DNA from: Occultella aeris
GTDB lineage: Bacteria; Actinomycetota; Actinomycetes; Actinomycetales; Beutenbergiaceae
NCBI RefSeq assembly: GCF_902703175.1
Contig: NZ_CACRYJ010000068.1
Span: 233,727-297,726 of the forward strand
DNA: 64,000 nt
Direction: 5' to 3'
The first letter of the stretch is position 1; each line of letters starts with the position of its first letter. A program made the position numbers and the translations under genes. Below, one piece after another: positions 16,986-25,230 of this stretch. The notes under the pieces were generated by a model that was not told the origin of the DNA, did not search any database, and saw only the letters and a list, made by a program, of their open reading frames with translations.

Positions 16986-18260
16986 ATGAATCCAGTTCTG
17001 GGACGCCGCCAGCTCATGCTCGGCGGGATCGCGGGTACGGCTGCCGTGGGACTCGGCCTCTCGGCCTGCTCCGATGGTGCGGGCAGCGGCGGCGAGGGCG
17101 GTGAGGTGACGCACATGCAGTTCTTCCTCTCCGGGGACGCGAACCAGGGCGGCGGCTACGCCCACATGGCCGCCAAGTACCAGGAGGAGACCGGCATCGA
17201 GGTCGAGATCGTGGACGTCGCGAACGAGGACCTCACCACGAAGCTCAAGAACGCGGCGCTGGCGAACGACCTGCCCGCGCTGGCCCGGGTCGGCAGCATC
17301 GATGCCACCTGGAAGGACGTCACGATGGACCTCCGGGAGATCCTGGACACCAACGACGTCAAGTCCGAACTCGCCGCCATCGACCCCGACGGCAAGGTGC
17401 TGTCCCTGCCCAGCGACATCACCGCCGTCGGGATGTTCCTGAACAAGACCCTCTTCGACGCGGCCGGCGCGACCTACCCGGCCGTGGGTGAGGAGCCGTG
17501 GACCTGGGACGAGTTCACCGAGACGATCCGGTCCGTCCAGACCGCGACCGGCGCCTCCTACGGCATGGTCATGGACCGCTCGGCGCACCGACTGAAGGCG
17601 TTCCTGTACGAGTTCGGCTCCAACACCTTCGAGCTGGTCGACGGCGCGTTCGAGACGAACGAGAACACCAAGCCCGCGCTGGAGTACTTCTACGCACTGA
17701 ATGACGACTCGTTCATGCCGCGCTCGGTGTGGCTGTCCGACGGCGACCCGAACGGCCTGTTCAAGAGCGGCGACGTGGTCGCGTACTGCTCGGGTTCCTG
17801 GCAGATCGCCGACTTCGCGGTGAACATCGCAGACTTCGAGTGGGTCAGCGTGTACATGCCGAAGCAGCCGGTCCGGGTGACGAACTACGGCAACGCCGCC
17901 TCGATCGTGGTCTTCGAGGGCACCGGTCAGGAGCAGGCCGCGCTGGACTTCGTGAACTGGCTCTACACGCCGGAGAACTACACCGAGCTGTCCGAGACGT
18001 CCGGCTTCCTGCCGGCCGTGAACGGCATCACCGTCACCTACGCCGACAACGCCGAGGCCTTCGAGCTGTACAACGAGGAGATCGAGGCCTCCGACGAGGT
18101 CGCGGCCCGGCTGAAGACCCAGGACCTCGAGGGCGAGATCGAGGGCCGGACCCTCGAGGGCGACCCGCTGCGCGACGAGACGGTCAAGTACCTCAACGAC
18201 GAGCAGGACGTGGACACCACGATCGCGAACATCATCGAGCTGCTGAACGCCTCGCTCTGA
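16986..18260 (+). CDS. sugar ABC transporter substrate-binding lipoprotein (CUT1 type)
   Basis: A 424-residue family-1 extracellular solute-binding protein. The N-terminus has a twin-arginine motif (GRRQLMLGG) and a lipobox ending LSAC, so it is probably Tat-exported and lipid-anchored outside the membrane. The body shows the usual fold segments (KYQEETGIEVEIVDVANEDL, LPSDITAVGMFLNKTLFDAA, AALDFVNWLYTPENYTEL). The promoter box shared with iolC suggests inositol or an inositol conjugate as ligand (inference). It is first in a five-gene operon. Confidence 0.9.
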   Translation: MNPVLGRRQLMLGGIAGTAAVGLGLSACSDGAGSGGEGGEVTHMQFFLSGDANQGGGYAHMAAKYQEETGIEVEIVDVANEDLTTKLKNAALANDLPALARVGSIDATWKDVTMDLREILDTNDVKSELAAIDPDGKVLSLPSDITAVGMFLNKTLFDAAGATYPAVGEEPWTWDEFTETIRSVQTATGASYGMVMDRSAHRLKAFLYEFGSNTFELVDGAFETNENTKPALEYFYALNDDSFMPRSVWLSDGDPNGLFKSGDVVAYCSGSWQIADFAVNIADFEWVSVYMPKQPVRVTNYGNAASIVVFEGTGQEQAALDFVNWLYTPENYTELSETSGFLPAVNGITVTYADNAEAFELYNEEIEASDEVAARLKTQDLEGEIEGRTLEGDPLRDETVKYLNDEQDVDTTIANIIELLNASL

Positions 18261-18348
18261 GCAGCAGCGAACACGGGCGGTGCGCCACATTGCGAACGGG
18301 GCGCACCGCCGTCGAGCATCACCCACACCTTCCTCCAGGAGGCTCGCC

Positions 18349-19284
18349 TTGGCGGCCACGACCCAAACCCCCGAAGTGGCCACGGCCACCCCGCCCAGAC
18401 GCAGGCTTGCCTCGATCCGGCGCGGCCAGACGATCGCGCCGCTGATATTCATCGCGGCCGCCGTGGTGCTGTTCGCGCTGTTCTTCGTCTGGCCGGGCGC
18501 GCTCGGACTGTGGTACTCGTTCACCGACTACCGGGGCGTCGGGGATCCCGAGTTCATCGGCGTCGAGAACTACGCGGCACTGTTCCAGGACGCGACGTTC
18601 TACTCGGTGCTCGGCCGGACGGCGTTCTACACGCTGCTCTCGGTGCCGCTGCACTTCGTGATCTCCCTCGGGATCGCGGTGCTGGTCACCACCCGGAACG
18701 CGAAGGGGAAGGTGCCGGCCCGGGTCGTGTTCTTCATGCCCTGGCTGATCTCACCGATCGTCAACGGGGTGATCTGGCGCTGGCTGTTCGGGGAGAACTT
18801 CGGCTTCGTCAACTACCTGCTCAGTCTCGTCGGCGTCGATGCGGTCCCGTGGCAGACCGACGCCAACCTCTCCCTGGCCGTGGTGCTGTTCGCGTCCTCG
18901 TGGGGCGGCACCGCGTTCAACATGCTGCTGTTCATGGCCGCTCTGAAGAACATCCCGCGCTCCTACCTGGAGGCCGCCGAGATCGACGGTGCGACCGGGT
19001 GGCAGCGGTTCCGGCACATCACGCTGCCGCTGCTGGCGCCGACGTCGTTCCTGGTCGTCCTTCTCACCACGATCGGGTCGATGAAGGAGTTCGCGATGAT
19101 CCAGGCGCTGAACGGCGGTGGCCCGGGCACCGAGAACATGCTGATGGTGCAGTACATCTACCGGACCGGATTCGAGCGCTCCGAGATCGGCTACGCGAGC
19201 GCCGCGTCCATGGTGCTGATGGTGATCCTGATCGTGGTCGCCGTCATCCAGTTGCGCTTCGACAAGGGCAGTGACCAATCATGA
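18349..19284 (+). CDS. sugar ABC transporter permease, MalF/UgpA type
   Basis: A 311-residue inner-membrane permease with six predicted helices. The EAA loop reads YLEAAEIDGATGWQRFRHIT followed by LPLL. TTG 18349 is chosen since CCAGGAGG lies six bases upstream and the preceding reading lacks membrane character. It is partner to the binding protein upstream and the second permease, whose start overlaps its stop. Confidence 0.9.
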   Translation: MAATTQTPEVATATPPRRRLASIRRGQTIAPLIFIAAAVVLFALFFVWPGALGLWYSFTDYRGVGDPEFIGVENYAALFQDATFYSVLGRTAFYTLLSVPLHFVISLGIAVLVTTRNAKGKVPARVVFFMPWLISPIVNGVIWRWLFGENFGFVNYLLSLVGVDAVPWQTDANLSLAVVLFASSWGGTAFNMLLFMAALKNIPRSYLEAAEIDGATGWQRFRHITLPLLAPTSFLVVLLTTIGSMKEFAMIQALNGGGPGTENMLMVQYIYRTGFERSEIGYASAASMVLMVILIVVAVIQLRFDKGSDQS

Positions 19285-20105
19285 TGACCAAGCTCCGTTC
19301 CTATGGGCCGGCCACCCTGCTGCTCTGGGTGCTCGTGCTCATCTACCTGTTCCCGGTGGCCTGGTTCATCCTCAGCTCGTTCAAGCCGGGCAGTGAGCTG
19401 TTCAGCCTGCCGCTGTCGATCCTGCCCGAGAACTGGACCTTCTCCGGCTACATCACCGCATGGAACCGGTTCAACTTCGCCCAGTACTTCTTCAACACCG
19501 GGCTGGTCGCGGTCGTCACCACCGTGCTCACCGTGTTCGTCTCGGCGATGACCGGGTACGCCCTGGCGAAGTACAAGGCGAAGTGGCTGAGCATCTTCTT
19601 CATCTGCATCCTGGCCACCACGATGCTGCCGACCGAGGTGATCATGCCGTCGACGTTCGTGGTGATCCGGGACCTCGGCCTGTACAACCAGCTGGCCGGC
19701 ATCATCGTGCCGTCGATCATCACCGCGACCGGGATCTTCATGTTCCGGCAGTACTTCAAGACCGTGCCGGACGAGCTGCTCGAGGCGGCCCGGATCGACG
19801 GCGTTGGGGAGATCCGGGCGTTCTTCTCGATCATGCTGCCGCTGGCCAAGCCGATCGCGGTGACCCTGGCGATCTTCTCGTTCCAGTGGCGCTGGAACGA
19901 CTACATCTGGCCGCTGCTGGTCCTGAACGACCCGAACCGCTACACGCTGCAGCTCGCGCTGCGGTCGATCGTGGGTGCGGACAACATCGACTGGTCTGTG
20001 CTGCTGTCCGCGTCCGTCATCTCGCTGGTCCCTATGGTTATCTTGTTCTTCGTGTTCCAGAAGCAGATCATGAACGCCGATATGAACTCGGGTCTGAAGG
20101 ACTGA
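19281..20105 (+). CDS. sugar ABC transporter permease, MalG/UgpE type
   Basis: A 274-residue permease with six predicted helices and the EAA loop LLEAARIDGVGEIRAFFSIM followed by LPLAKP. It completes the membrane pore of the importer. ATG 19281 overlaps the preceding stop. No ATP-binding subunit gene follows: the next gene is an unrelated soluble protein. The importer must therefore borrow an ATPase (MsiK-like) encoded elsewhere. Confidence 0.9.
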   Translation: MMTKLRSYGPATLLLWVLVLIYLFPVAWFILSSFKPGSELFSLPLSILPENWTFSGYITAWNRFNFAQYFFNTGLVAVVTTVLTVFVSAMTGYALAKYKAKWLSIFFICILATTMLPTEVIMPSTFVVIRDLGLYNQLAGIIVPSIITATGIFMFRQYFKTVPDELLEAARIDGVGEIRAFFSIMLPLAKPIAVTLAIFSFQWRWNDYIWPLLVLNDPNRYTLQLALRSIVGADNIDWSVLLSASVISLVPMVILFFVFQKQIMNADMNSGLKD

Positions 20106-20106
20106 C

Positions 20107-21828
20107 TTGGACTTCCACGCTCTCATCACCGAACGTTCCGACCAGGTCCTCACCACATTGCTCGATGGCGCACCAGCCCACCACGGGGGACACCGCGGCG
20201 TCATGACGAAGGTGCGCACCGCCGTCGTCTGCTATCTGAACCCGGACTCCCGCTGGCGCGGCGACCCCGTGGCCCTGGCCGCCGCGGACGACTGGCTCGC
20301 CGAGCTGGAGGCACTGCAGGCCGACGGCGGACTGTTCAGTTCCGGCGACAACCTCGCCTCGCCGCCGGACTCGAGCTTCACGATCAACGACGTGGCGCAG
20401 GTCCGGTCGCTGATCGAGGCGGCGACGGACGGTCCCGACGGGACAGTCCACGCACTGGCGAACCTCGCCGACCGGCTCGCCGTGATCTGCGACCGGATCG
20501 CACCGGCCCTGGTCGCGGGCGGCGTGCACACCCCGAACCACCGGTGGGAGATCGGCGCCGCGCTGGCCCGGCTGCACGAGCTCTCACCGAATGCCGAGGT
20601 GCTCGCCCGGTTGCGTGCCTGGCTGGCCGAGGGGGTCGATGTCGACGGCGACGGGCTGTACTCCGAACGGTCCGCGAACTACGCGGCGCATGTCTCCAAC
20701 CCGTGTCTGATCGCCATCGCGCGGGTGCTCCAGGCTCCCGACCTGCTCGACGTGGTGCACCGGAACCTGCACGCGTACGCGGTCCTGACCGACCCGGACG
20801 GGATCGTCGAGACGGTGTTCTCCCGGCGCCAGGACCAGAAGACGACCACCTTCGGCGCGGCAGCCTTTGCGATGCAGGCGAGGCGGTTCGCGCTGGCCAG
20901 AGACTGTGCGGGTTGTGCCGACTTCGCGCGGCTCGCGCAGGACGGCACCGGGCTGGACGCCGTCGGAGCACTCGCCGAGGTACTGGCGGAGCCGGCCCTC
21001 GCGGGCGAGCTGCCGGACGTCCCGCTCGTGGACGAGTCGGGGACCGGCACCGGTTCCGGCCCAGGGCGTACCCCGGGCTGGGGCGCCCCGCTCGTCTTCG
21101 GCGGCGCGGGCCTGGCCGTGTGGCGGTCCGTGGCGCGCACCCTGACCGTCTACGGCGGCTCGGACGTGCCGCACATGGGGCGGGTCGCGTCCGGGCTCGC
21201 CTGCAACCCGACCTTCGTGCGCCTGCGCTCGGGCGCGGCGGTGCTGGAGTCGGTGCGCCTGTCCCGGGATTTCTTCGGCATGGGGCCGTTCCGCAGCCAC
21301 GGGTTGCGCCTGTCCGACGGCGATGCGGAGTTGTCCGACGTCCTCACCACCGGCTACTACCAGCCGATCGACCCGTTGCTGGCCGATCCCGACGGGCACT
21401 ACGACCTCGAGTTCGAGGGCCGGTTCGCCGCTGCGATGAGCTTCTCCGAGCGCGCCCGGGACCGGGTCCGGATGGGAACCCTGGTGCGGGTGCGGCCTCG
21501 TCCGGGCGGGTTCGAGCTCACGGTCGGCTTCGAGGGCCTGACCACCGCCTTCGCGATCGAGCTCGCATTCCGCCCGGGGGGCACGGTGGCTGGCGCGCGG
21601 GAGCTCGGTGCGGACGCCTACGAGCTGGTCGCGGGCACCGGCAGCTACACGGTGGGGTCCGACACCCTGACGTTCGGTCCAGGCAACGGCTCCGGCGCCG
21701 ACCGTCCGGCGGAGTACCACCCCGGGGAGGCGTACACGTTCCTCGGTGGAACGGATGCGTTGACCGGCCCGCGGGTCTACATCACCGGCCGTACGTCGGA
21801 GCCGGTCACCCTGGCCGTCGGTTCCTGA
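20107..21828 (+). CDS. uncharacterised 573-residue protein in importer operon (possible lyase-like fold)
   Basis: I do not recognise the family with certainty. It starts at TTG one base after the permease stop, with GAAGGA at proper distance. There is no signal peptide or membrane segment, so it is cytoplasmic. Residues 1-310 look helical (an alpha/alpha-toroid-like set, including TPNHRWEIGAALARLHEL and YSERSANYAAHVSNPCL); residues 320-573 look beta-rich (VYGGSDVPHMGRVASG, FFGMGPFRSHGL, a C-terminal sandwich). Toroid plus sandwich is the layout of heparinase II/III- and alginate-lyase-like enzymes, and the Asn-His-Arg and Tyr residues resemble their active sites. It probably acts on the imported sugar; the reaction is unknown. 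Confidence 0.75.
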   Translation: MDFHALITERSDQVLTTLLDGAPAHHGGHRGVMTKVRTAVVCYLNPDSRWRGDPVALAAADDWLAELEALQADGGLFSSGDNLASPPDSSFTINDVAQVRSLIEAATDGPDGTVHALANLADRLAVICDRIAPALVAGGVHTPNHRWEIGAALARLHELSPNAEVLARLRAWLAEGVDVDGDGLYSERSANYAAHVSNPCLIAIARVLQAPDLLDVVHRNLHAYAVLTDPDGIVETVFSRRQDQKTTTFGAAAFAMQARRFALARDCAGCADFARLAQDGTGLDAVGALAEVLAEPALAGELPDVPLVDESGTGTGSGPGRTPGWGAPLVFGGAGLAVWRSVARTLTVYGGSDVPHMGRVASGLACNPTFVRLRSGAAVLESVRLSRDFFGMGPFRSHGLRLSDGDAELSDVLTTGYYQPIDPLLADPDGHYDLEFEGRFAAAMSFSERARDRVRMGTLVRVRPRPGGFELTVGFEGLTTAFAIELAFRPGGTVAGARELGADAYELVAGTGSYTVGSDTLTFGPGNGSGADRPAEYHPGEAYTFLGGTDALTGPRVYITGRTSEPVTLAVGS

Positions 21829-21839
21829 CAGGGGCGGTG

Positions 21840-22589
21840 ATGGGTTCCGGTGCGGTGTGGTCCGAGCTCGCCCCGGAGTGGGCGGCGCACTGGGGTGGCG
21901 TGGCCGCACCTGTGCACCAGCGGCTCATCGAGGCGACCGGGACCGGACCGGGGACGCGCGTCCTCGACGTCGGCTGCGGCAGCGGTGAGTTCCTCGCCGC
22001 GCTGAGCGCGGCCGGCGCGGTGGTCGCCGGGGCCGACCCGGCGCCGGCGATGCTCGACCTCGCCCGGGTCCGCGCGCCGGAGGCCGATCTGCGACCGGCC
22101 GGGTTCGAGGACCTGCCCTGGTCCGCCGACAGCCAGGACGTGGTCACCGCCGTGAATGCGCTGCAGTTCGCGGACGACACCGTGGACGCCCTCACCGAGG
22201 CGGCCCGAGTCTCCCGGCCCGGTGGGCTGATCGCGATCGCGAACTGGGCCGAGGGTGCGCTCAGCGACCTGGACGCGATCGAAGCGGCGCTGGCGGCCGA
22301 GGCGGGCGAGGATCCGGGTCCGGATGGTGACCTGCGCGTGCCCGGCGGGCTCGAGGAGGTGCTCTCCGAGGCGGGCTTGAGCGTGCGCGAGGCCGGACTG
22401 GTCGACGTGCCCTGGGTGGTTCCGGACGCCGTCGCCCTCGTTCGTGGCGTGCTGCTCGGCGAGGACGCGGCCGCGCAGGCGGCGGGGACGGCCACGGTCC
22501 TGGAGGCGGCGCGGGCGTTCCGGACGCCCGACGACGGGTACCGGTTGGTCAACCGGTTCCGGTTCGCCGTCGGTGTGGTCCCGGCGTAG
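21840..22589 (+). CDS. class I SAM-dependent methyltransferase
   Basis: A 249-residue methyltransferase with motif I VLDVGCGSGEFLAAL, GADPAPAML (the acidic loop after strand 2), a DVVTAVNALQFADD motif and RVSRPGGLIAIANW. It resembles the UbiE/COQ5-like small-molecule group. ATG 21840 is 11 bases after the preceding gene and probably in the importer operon. A methyltransferase in a sugar-uptake operon is unusual and its substrate is not evident; it may simply be the last read-through gene. Its stop abuts the DUF6194 stop with no gap. Confidence 0.85.
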   Translation: MGSGAVWSELAPEWAAHWGGVAAPVHQRLIEATGTGPGTRVLDVGCGSGEFLAALSAAGAVVAGADPAPAMLDLARVRAPEADLRPAGFEDLPWSADSQDVVTAVNALQFADDTVDALTEAARVSRPGGLIAIANWAEGALSDLDAIEAALAAEAGEDPGPDGDLRVPGGLEEVLSEAGLSVREAGLVDVPWVVPDAVALVRGVLLGEDAAAQAAGTATVLEAARAFRTPDDGYRLVNRFRFAVGVVPA

Positions 22590-23054
22590 TCAGTCGTCCT
22601 GACGGCGACGCCGGCGTGCCGCCGCAGCCTCGTGTGCGTCACGGACCAGCTCGAGGGCGAGGTCGCCGGTGTCGTCCGCCGGGTTCACGATCGCGATCCA
22701 GCCGAGCGCGGAGTACACGGGGTGCGGCAGGACCACGTCCGTTGCACCGAAGTCCCGGTCGTGCCTGGCGTCACCGGGGGTCTCGCCGGTGAGTTCGGTG
22801 AAGCGGGACCGGCCCACGTGGATGTTCAGGCGCCAGCGCCCGGACGGATCCAGACCGGAGGCGGTGTCGTCCGGGTAGTCCTTCGTCACGATGGTCGCGT
22901 ACGGCTGGGTGTTCGTGGGCACGTGACCGTCCGGTGCGTAGTAGAAGAAGGTGTCGCCCCAGGCCAGCTCCGGGAACTCGGACCCCGGCCCGGGGGCGAG
23001 CACGAGGGATCCGGGCAGGGCATACACGGCGGCGATGATCTGTTCCATAGTCAT
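22590..23054 (-). CDS. DUF6194 family protein
   Basis: A 154-residue soluble protein with MEQIIAAVYALPGSLVL, FPELAWGDTFFYYAPDGHVP, QPYATIVTKDYPDDTASG, WRLNIHVGR, and HPVYSALGWIAIVNPA. It matches my memory of the DUF6194 family (MmcQ/YjbR-like layout), with no known function. The C-terminus is an Arg-rich tail. It is divergent from the tandem-MerR gene across a 38-base gap carrying direct repeats, so it is the likely target of that regulator. An alternative ATG lies two codons in. Confidence 0.75.
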   Translation of the reverse strand: MTMEQIIAAVYALPGSLVLAPGPGSEFPELAWGDTFFYYAPDGHVPTNTQPYATIVTKDYPDDTASGLDPSGRWRLNIHVGRSRFTELTGETPGDARHDRDFGATDVVLPHPVYSALGWIAIVNPADDTGDLALELVRDAHEAAAARRRRRQDD

Positions 23055-23056
23055 GG

Positions 23057-23076
23057 TTCAAGTCTGACCTTCAAGT
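23057..23076. promoter_or_regulatory. 13-bp-spaced direct repeats TTCAAGT in a divergent promoter
   Basis: TTCAAGT occurs at 23057-23063 and again at 23070-23076, between the DUF6194 gene (minus) and the tandem-MerR gene (plus). The spacing is slightly over one helical turn. It may be the binding site of the adjacent regulator, which has two HTH domains in tandem rather than forming an ordinary symmetric dimer site. Binding is inferred. Confidence 0.4.
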
Positions 23077-23092
23077 GCATATGTGGGGTTTC

Positions 23093-23956
23093 ATGGACGC
23101 ACGCGGTGAACTCATGCGGGATGACGGTTCGGAGGCCACGCTGCGCACGGTCGAGGTGGCTCGGCGTTCCGGTTACTCGGTGCAGCAGGTCCGGGACCTG
23201 GAGCGGCTCGGGGTGATCCCTGCGGCGCCCCGATCCGTGAACGGCTACCGGCGCTACACGCAGGTGCACGTGAGTGCGCTGCGGGCCTACCGGGCACTGG
23301 CGGTCGCGGCGGGACCGGTCCCGGCACGCCGGCTCCTGCGGGACCTGAGGTCGTCCACGGTCTCCGACGCCGCGGCCGCGATCTCCGCACTGCATGCGCG
23401 ACTTCACCGCGAGCGTGGTGACCTGCTCGCGGCCCAGGATGCGCTGCGCGCCATCGCCGCGGAGTCCGAGGGGGCTTCCTCCGACGGGCTCGCCGAGCGT
23501 GGTGCGGCCGAGCCGTCCGGGGCCGCCGGCGGTGTGCCGGTTCCGACCGACGCGATGAGCATCACCGAACTCGCGCAGGCTCTCGACGTCCGCACCTCGA
23601 CGCTGCGCCACTGGGAGCACGAGGGTCTCCTGCGCCCGGACCGGGTGACGTCGCTGCGGGTGCGCAGCTATGACCTGCAGGCGACTCGGACGGCCCGGAT
23701 CGTCGCCGCACTGCGCGGCGCCGGCTACGGCGTCGACGCCGTGCGCGACCTGGTGGCTCGGCTGGGGCACGACGTCGTGGTGGCGTCCGGCATCGTCGAC
23801 GCACGTCTCGAGCAGCTCGGCACCCGCACCGTCGCCCTGCTCCGGGCCGGCGCGGACCTTGCCGACCTGATCGCGGCGCCCCACATCACCACGACCCACC
23901 CGACCCCACCACCCACGCCAGGCCGCCGAGCGCAACCCTGCAACGTTCCAACCTGA
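23093..23956 (+). CDS. regulator with two MerR DNA-binding domains in tandem
   Basis: About 287 residues. The first MerR HTH is near residues 13-75 (RTVEVARRSGYSVQQVRDLE and VNGYRRYTQVHVSALRAYR). An Ala/Glu-rich linker follows, then a second MerR HTH near 155-225 (MSITELAQALDVRTSTLRHW, EHEGLLRPDR, RSYDLQATRTARIVAALRGAG) and a C-terminal helix. No effector domain is visible. Start is uncertain: ATG 23081 and 23114 are also possible. The stop codon lies exactly in the loop of a 23-bp inverted repeat whose left arm codes the last residues. It is divergent from DUF6194 and convergent with encapsulin. Confidence 0.85.
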   Translation: MDARGELMRDDGSEATLRTVEVARRSGYSVQQVRDLERLGVIPAAPRSVNGYRRYTQVHVSALRAYRALAVAAGPVPARRLLRDLRSSTVSDAAAAISALHARLHRERGDLLAAQDALRAIAAESEGASSDGLAERGAAEPSGAAGGVPVPTDAMSITELAQALDVRTSTLRHWEHEGLLRPDRVTSLRVRSYDLQATRTARIVAALRGAGYGVDAVRDLVARLGHDVVVASGIVDARLEQLGTRTVALLRAGADLADLIAAPHITTTHPTPPPTPGRRAQPCNVPT

Positions 23957-23979
23957 GGTTGGAACGTTGCAGGGTTGCG
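23931..23979. terminator. perfect 23-bp inverted repeat with the stop codon as loop
   Basis: Left arm 23931-23953 and right arm 23957-23979 are exact complements; the loop is TGA (23954-23956), the stop codon of the tandem-MerR gene. It lies between convergent genes, so a bidirectional terminator is the plain reading, although no U-tract follows on either side. Actinobacterial terminators often lack one. The arms also contain the inner palindrome AACGTT. Confidence 0.7.
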
Positions 23980-24007
23980 TTGGAGTACGGCGGGCGGCGG
24001 AGTCCGG

Positions 24008-24817
24008 CTATTCGTCGGACAGCTCGACGGCCGCTTCCGGGGTCGCCACGTGGAACGTGAACGACTCCTCCAGGTACAGGTGCACCGAGTCCGCGTCGTG
24101 GTGGTCGTAACCGATCGCGAAATCCTGGCCGGCCGTGAACAGGAAGTCGCCGCCGCGCATGCTCATCACTGTGCCACCGCGGAGGCCGGGAACCCACACG
24201 ATAGGACCGCCCTGCAGGATCTTGCGCAGGTGGTCGAAGAGCGGGTAGCCGCCGTTCTCGGCGGACTCGATCACCTCGGTGTAGTCGGACGGGCCGAGGG
24301 CCAGCCCGTACGGCCCCGCGATGCCCGTGCGCAGCAGCGTCGCGACGGCGGCGGCCACCTGCTGCGGGTAGTGCGTGGCGTCCGGGTCGTGCGGGAGGGC
24401 CCGATGCGTGCTCGCCTGCGTGATGCCGGTGAGGCCGGCCTCGGACCAGCCGTGCATGATCGCGGCGTTCTCCACCTCGGCGATCCGCACCGCAGCTTCG
24501 TCCAGGGCGGTCAGGTCCGGATCCGGTGCGCCGCGGTCAGCCGCGGCGAGCTCCTCGCGGGAGACGGTGAAGTCCGCCCGCACCTCGACCATGGCCAACA
24601 CCGTGCGCGCCCGCGCGATCACGCCCGGCGCGGGCGAGTCGGCGACCGGCCCCACCCGGCCCAGGTTCGTGGCCGAGGCCGACCAGCCGAGCGGACCGGA
24701 GAAGTCCACCAGCTTGCGTGCACCCAGCGCCACGGTCAGCCGTTCGGTGGCCTCCGCGTCGAGCTGGTCCCAGGCGGCCGAAGAGATCGGAGCGTGCGAT
24801 CGGAGGAGGTGGTTCAT
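24008..24817 (-). CDS. family 1 encapsulin nanocompartment shell protein
   Basis: A 269-residue HK97-fold shell protein. It has the encapsulin start NHLLRSHAPISSAAWDQLDA, RKLVDFSGPLGW, the ADFTVSREELAAADRGAPD segment of the E-loop region, VENAAIMHG, LALGPSDYTEVI and a C-terminal ESFTFHV strand. Subunits assemble into an icosahedral cage that packages cargo with a C-terminal targeting peptide. ATG overlaps the stop of the upstream encapsulated-ferritin gene (ATGA), a coupled shell-cargo pair. Length is typical. Confidence 0.96.
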   Translation of the reverse strand: MNHLLRSHAPISSAAWDQLDAEATERLTVALGARKLVDFSGPLGWSASATNLGRVGPVADSPAPGVIARARTVLAMVEVRADFTVSREELAAADRGAPDPDLTALDEAAVRIAEVENAAIMHGWSEAGLTGITQASTHRALPHDPDATHYPQQVAAAVATLLRTGIAGPYGLALGPSDYTEVIESAENGGYPLFDHLRKILQGGPIVWVPGLRGGTVMSMRGGDFLFTAGQDFAIGYDHHDADSVHLYLEESFTFHVATPEAAVELSDE

Positions 24818-25209
24818 AGTCCCTGACCCTTCAGCGACCCGATGCCCAAGGTGCCCGGGGCGTCGGAAGTACCTGCGCCGTCGGGCGCTCGGCCGGAACC
24901 GGCGCCCTCCTCGGCCGCGCCACCGTTCGCGACGATGTCGCCGTCCTGGAACAGCACCCCGCGGGCGATCTCCGCCCAGAGCGGCTTGGCGCGGAACAGG
25001 AACTCCAGCTCCATGGAGAAGTGCTTGTACTCCTCCTTGAGCGAGTCGAGCATGATCGCCCGGGAGACCTCGTTCGGCTCCACCGAGATGCGCTGCTCGT
25101 ACCAGCCGATGGCCTCGGCCTCCTCGGCCAGGCTCGCGCACATCCGGGCGAACGTACGGGTCTCGGCGGAGAGTTCCTCCGGTGGCTCGTGGTACTGGTC
25201 GGTCGGCAT
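24814..25209 (-). CDS. encapsulated ferritin-like protein (EncFtn cargo)
   Basis: A 131-residue ferroxidase cargo. The two-helix EncFtn domain has Glu29, Glu30, Glu32, Trp36, Tyr37, Glu60 and His63, each at a constant offset of two from the metal-site and gating residues I recall for Rhodospirillum EncFtn. After an Ala/Gly/Asp-rich linker the C-terminus ends in GTLGIGSLKGQGL, the canonical LGIGSLKG encapsulin-loading peptide. It oxidises Fe(II) and delivers it into the shell for storage or protection. ATG 25209 has GGAGGCAGG upstream. First gene of a two-gene operon. Confidence 0.95.
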   Translation of the reverse strand: MPTDQYHEPPEELSAETRTFARMCASLAEEAEAIGWYEQRISVEPNEVSRAIMLDSLKEEYKHFSMELEFLFRAKPLWAEIARGVLFQDGDIVANGGAAEEGAGSGRAPDGAGTSDAPGTLGIGSLKGQGL

Positions 25210-25230
25210 CCTGCCTCCAGTGGTGGCGTC

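Noticed and set aside
20544..21839. N-terminal extension of the methyltransferase frame back into the 573-residue gene
   Set aside because: The upstream part is Arg/Gly-rich out-of-frame sequence; methyltransferase motifs start only after ATG 21840.
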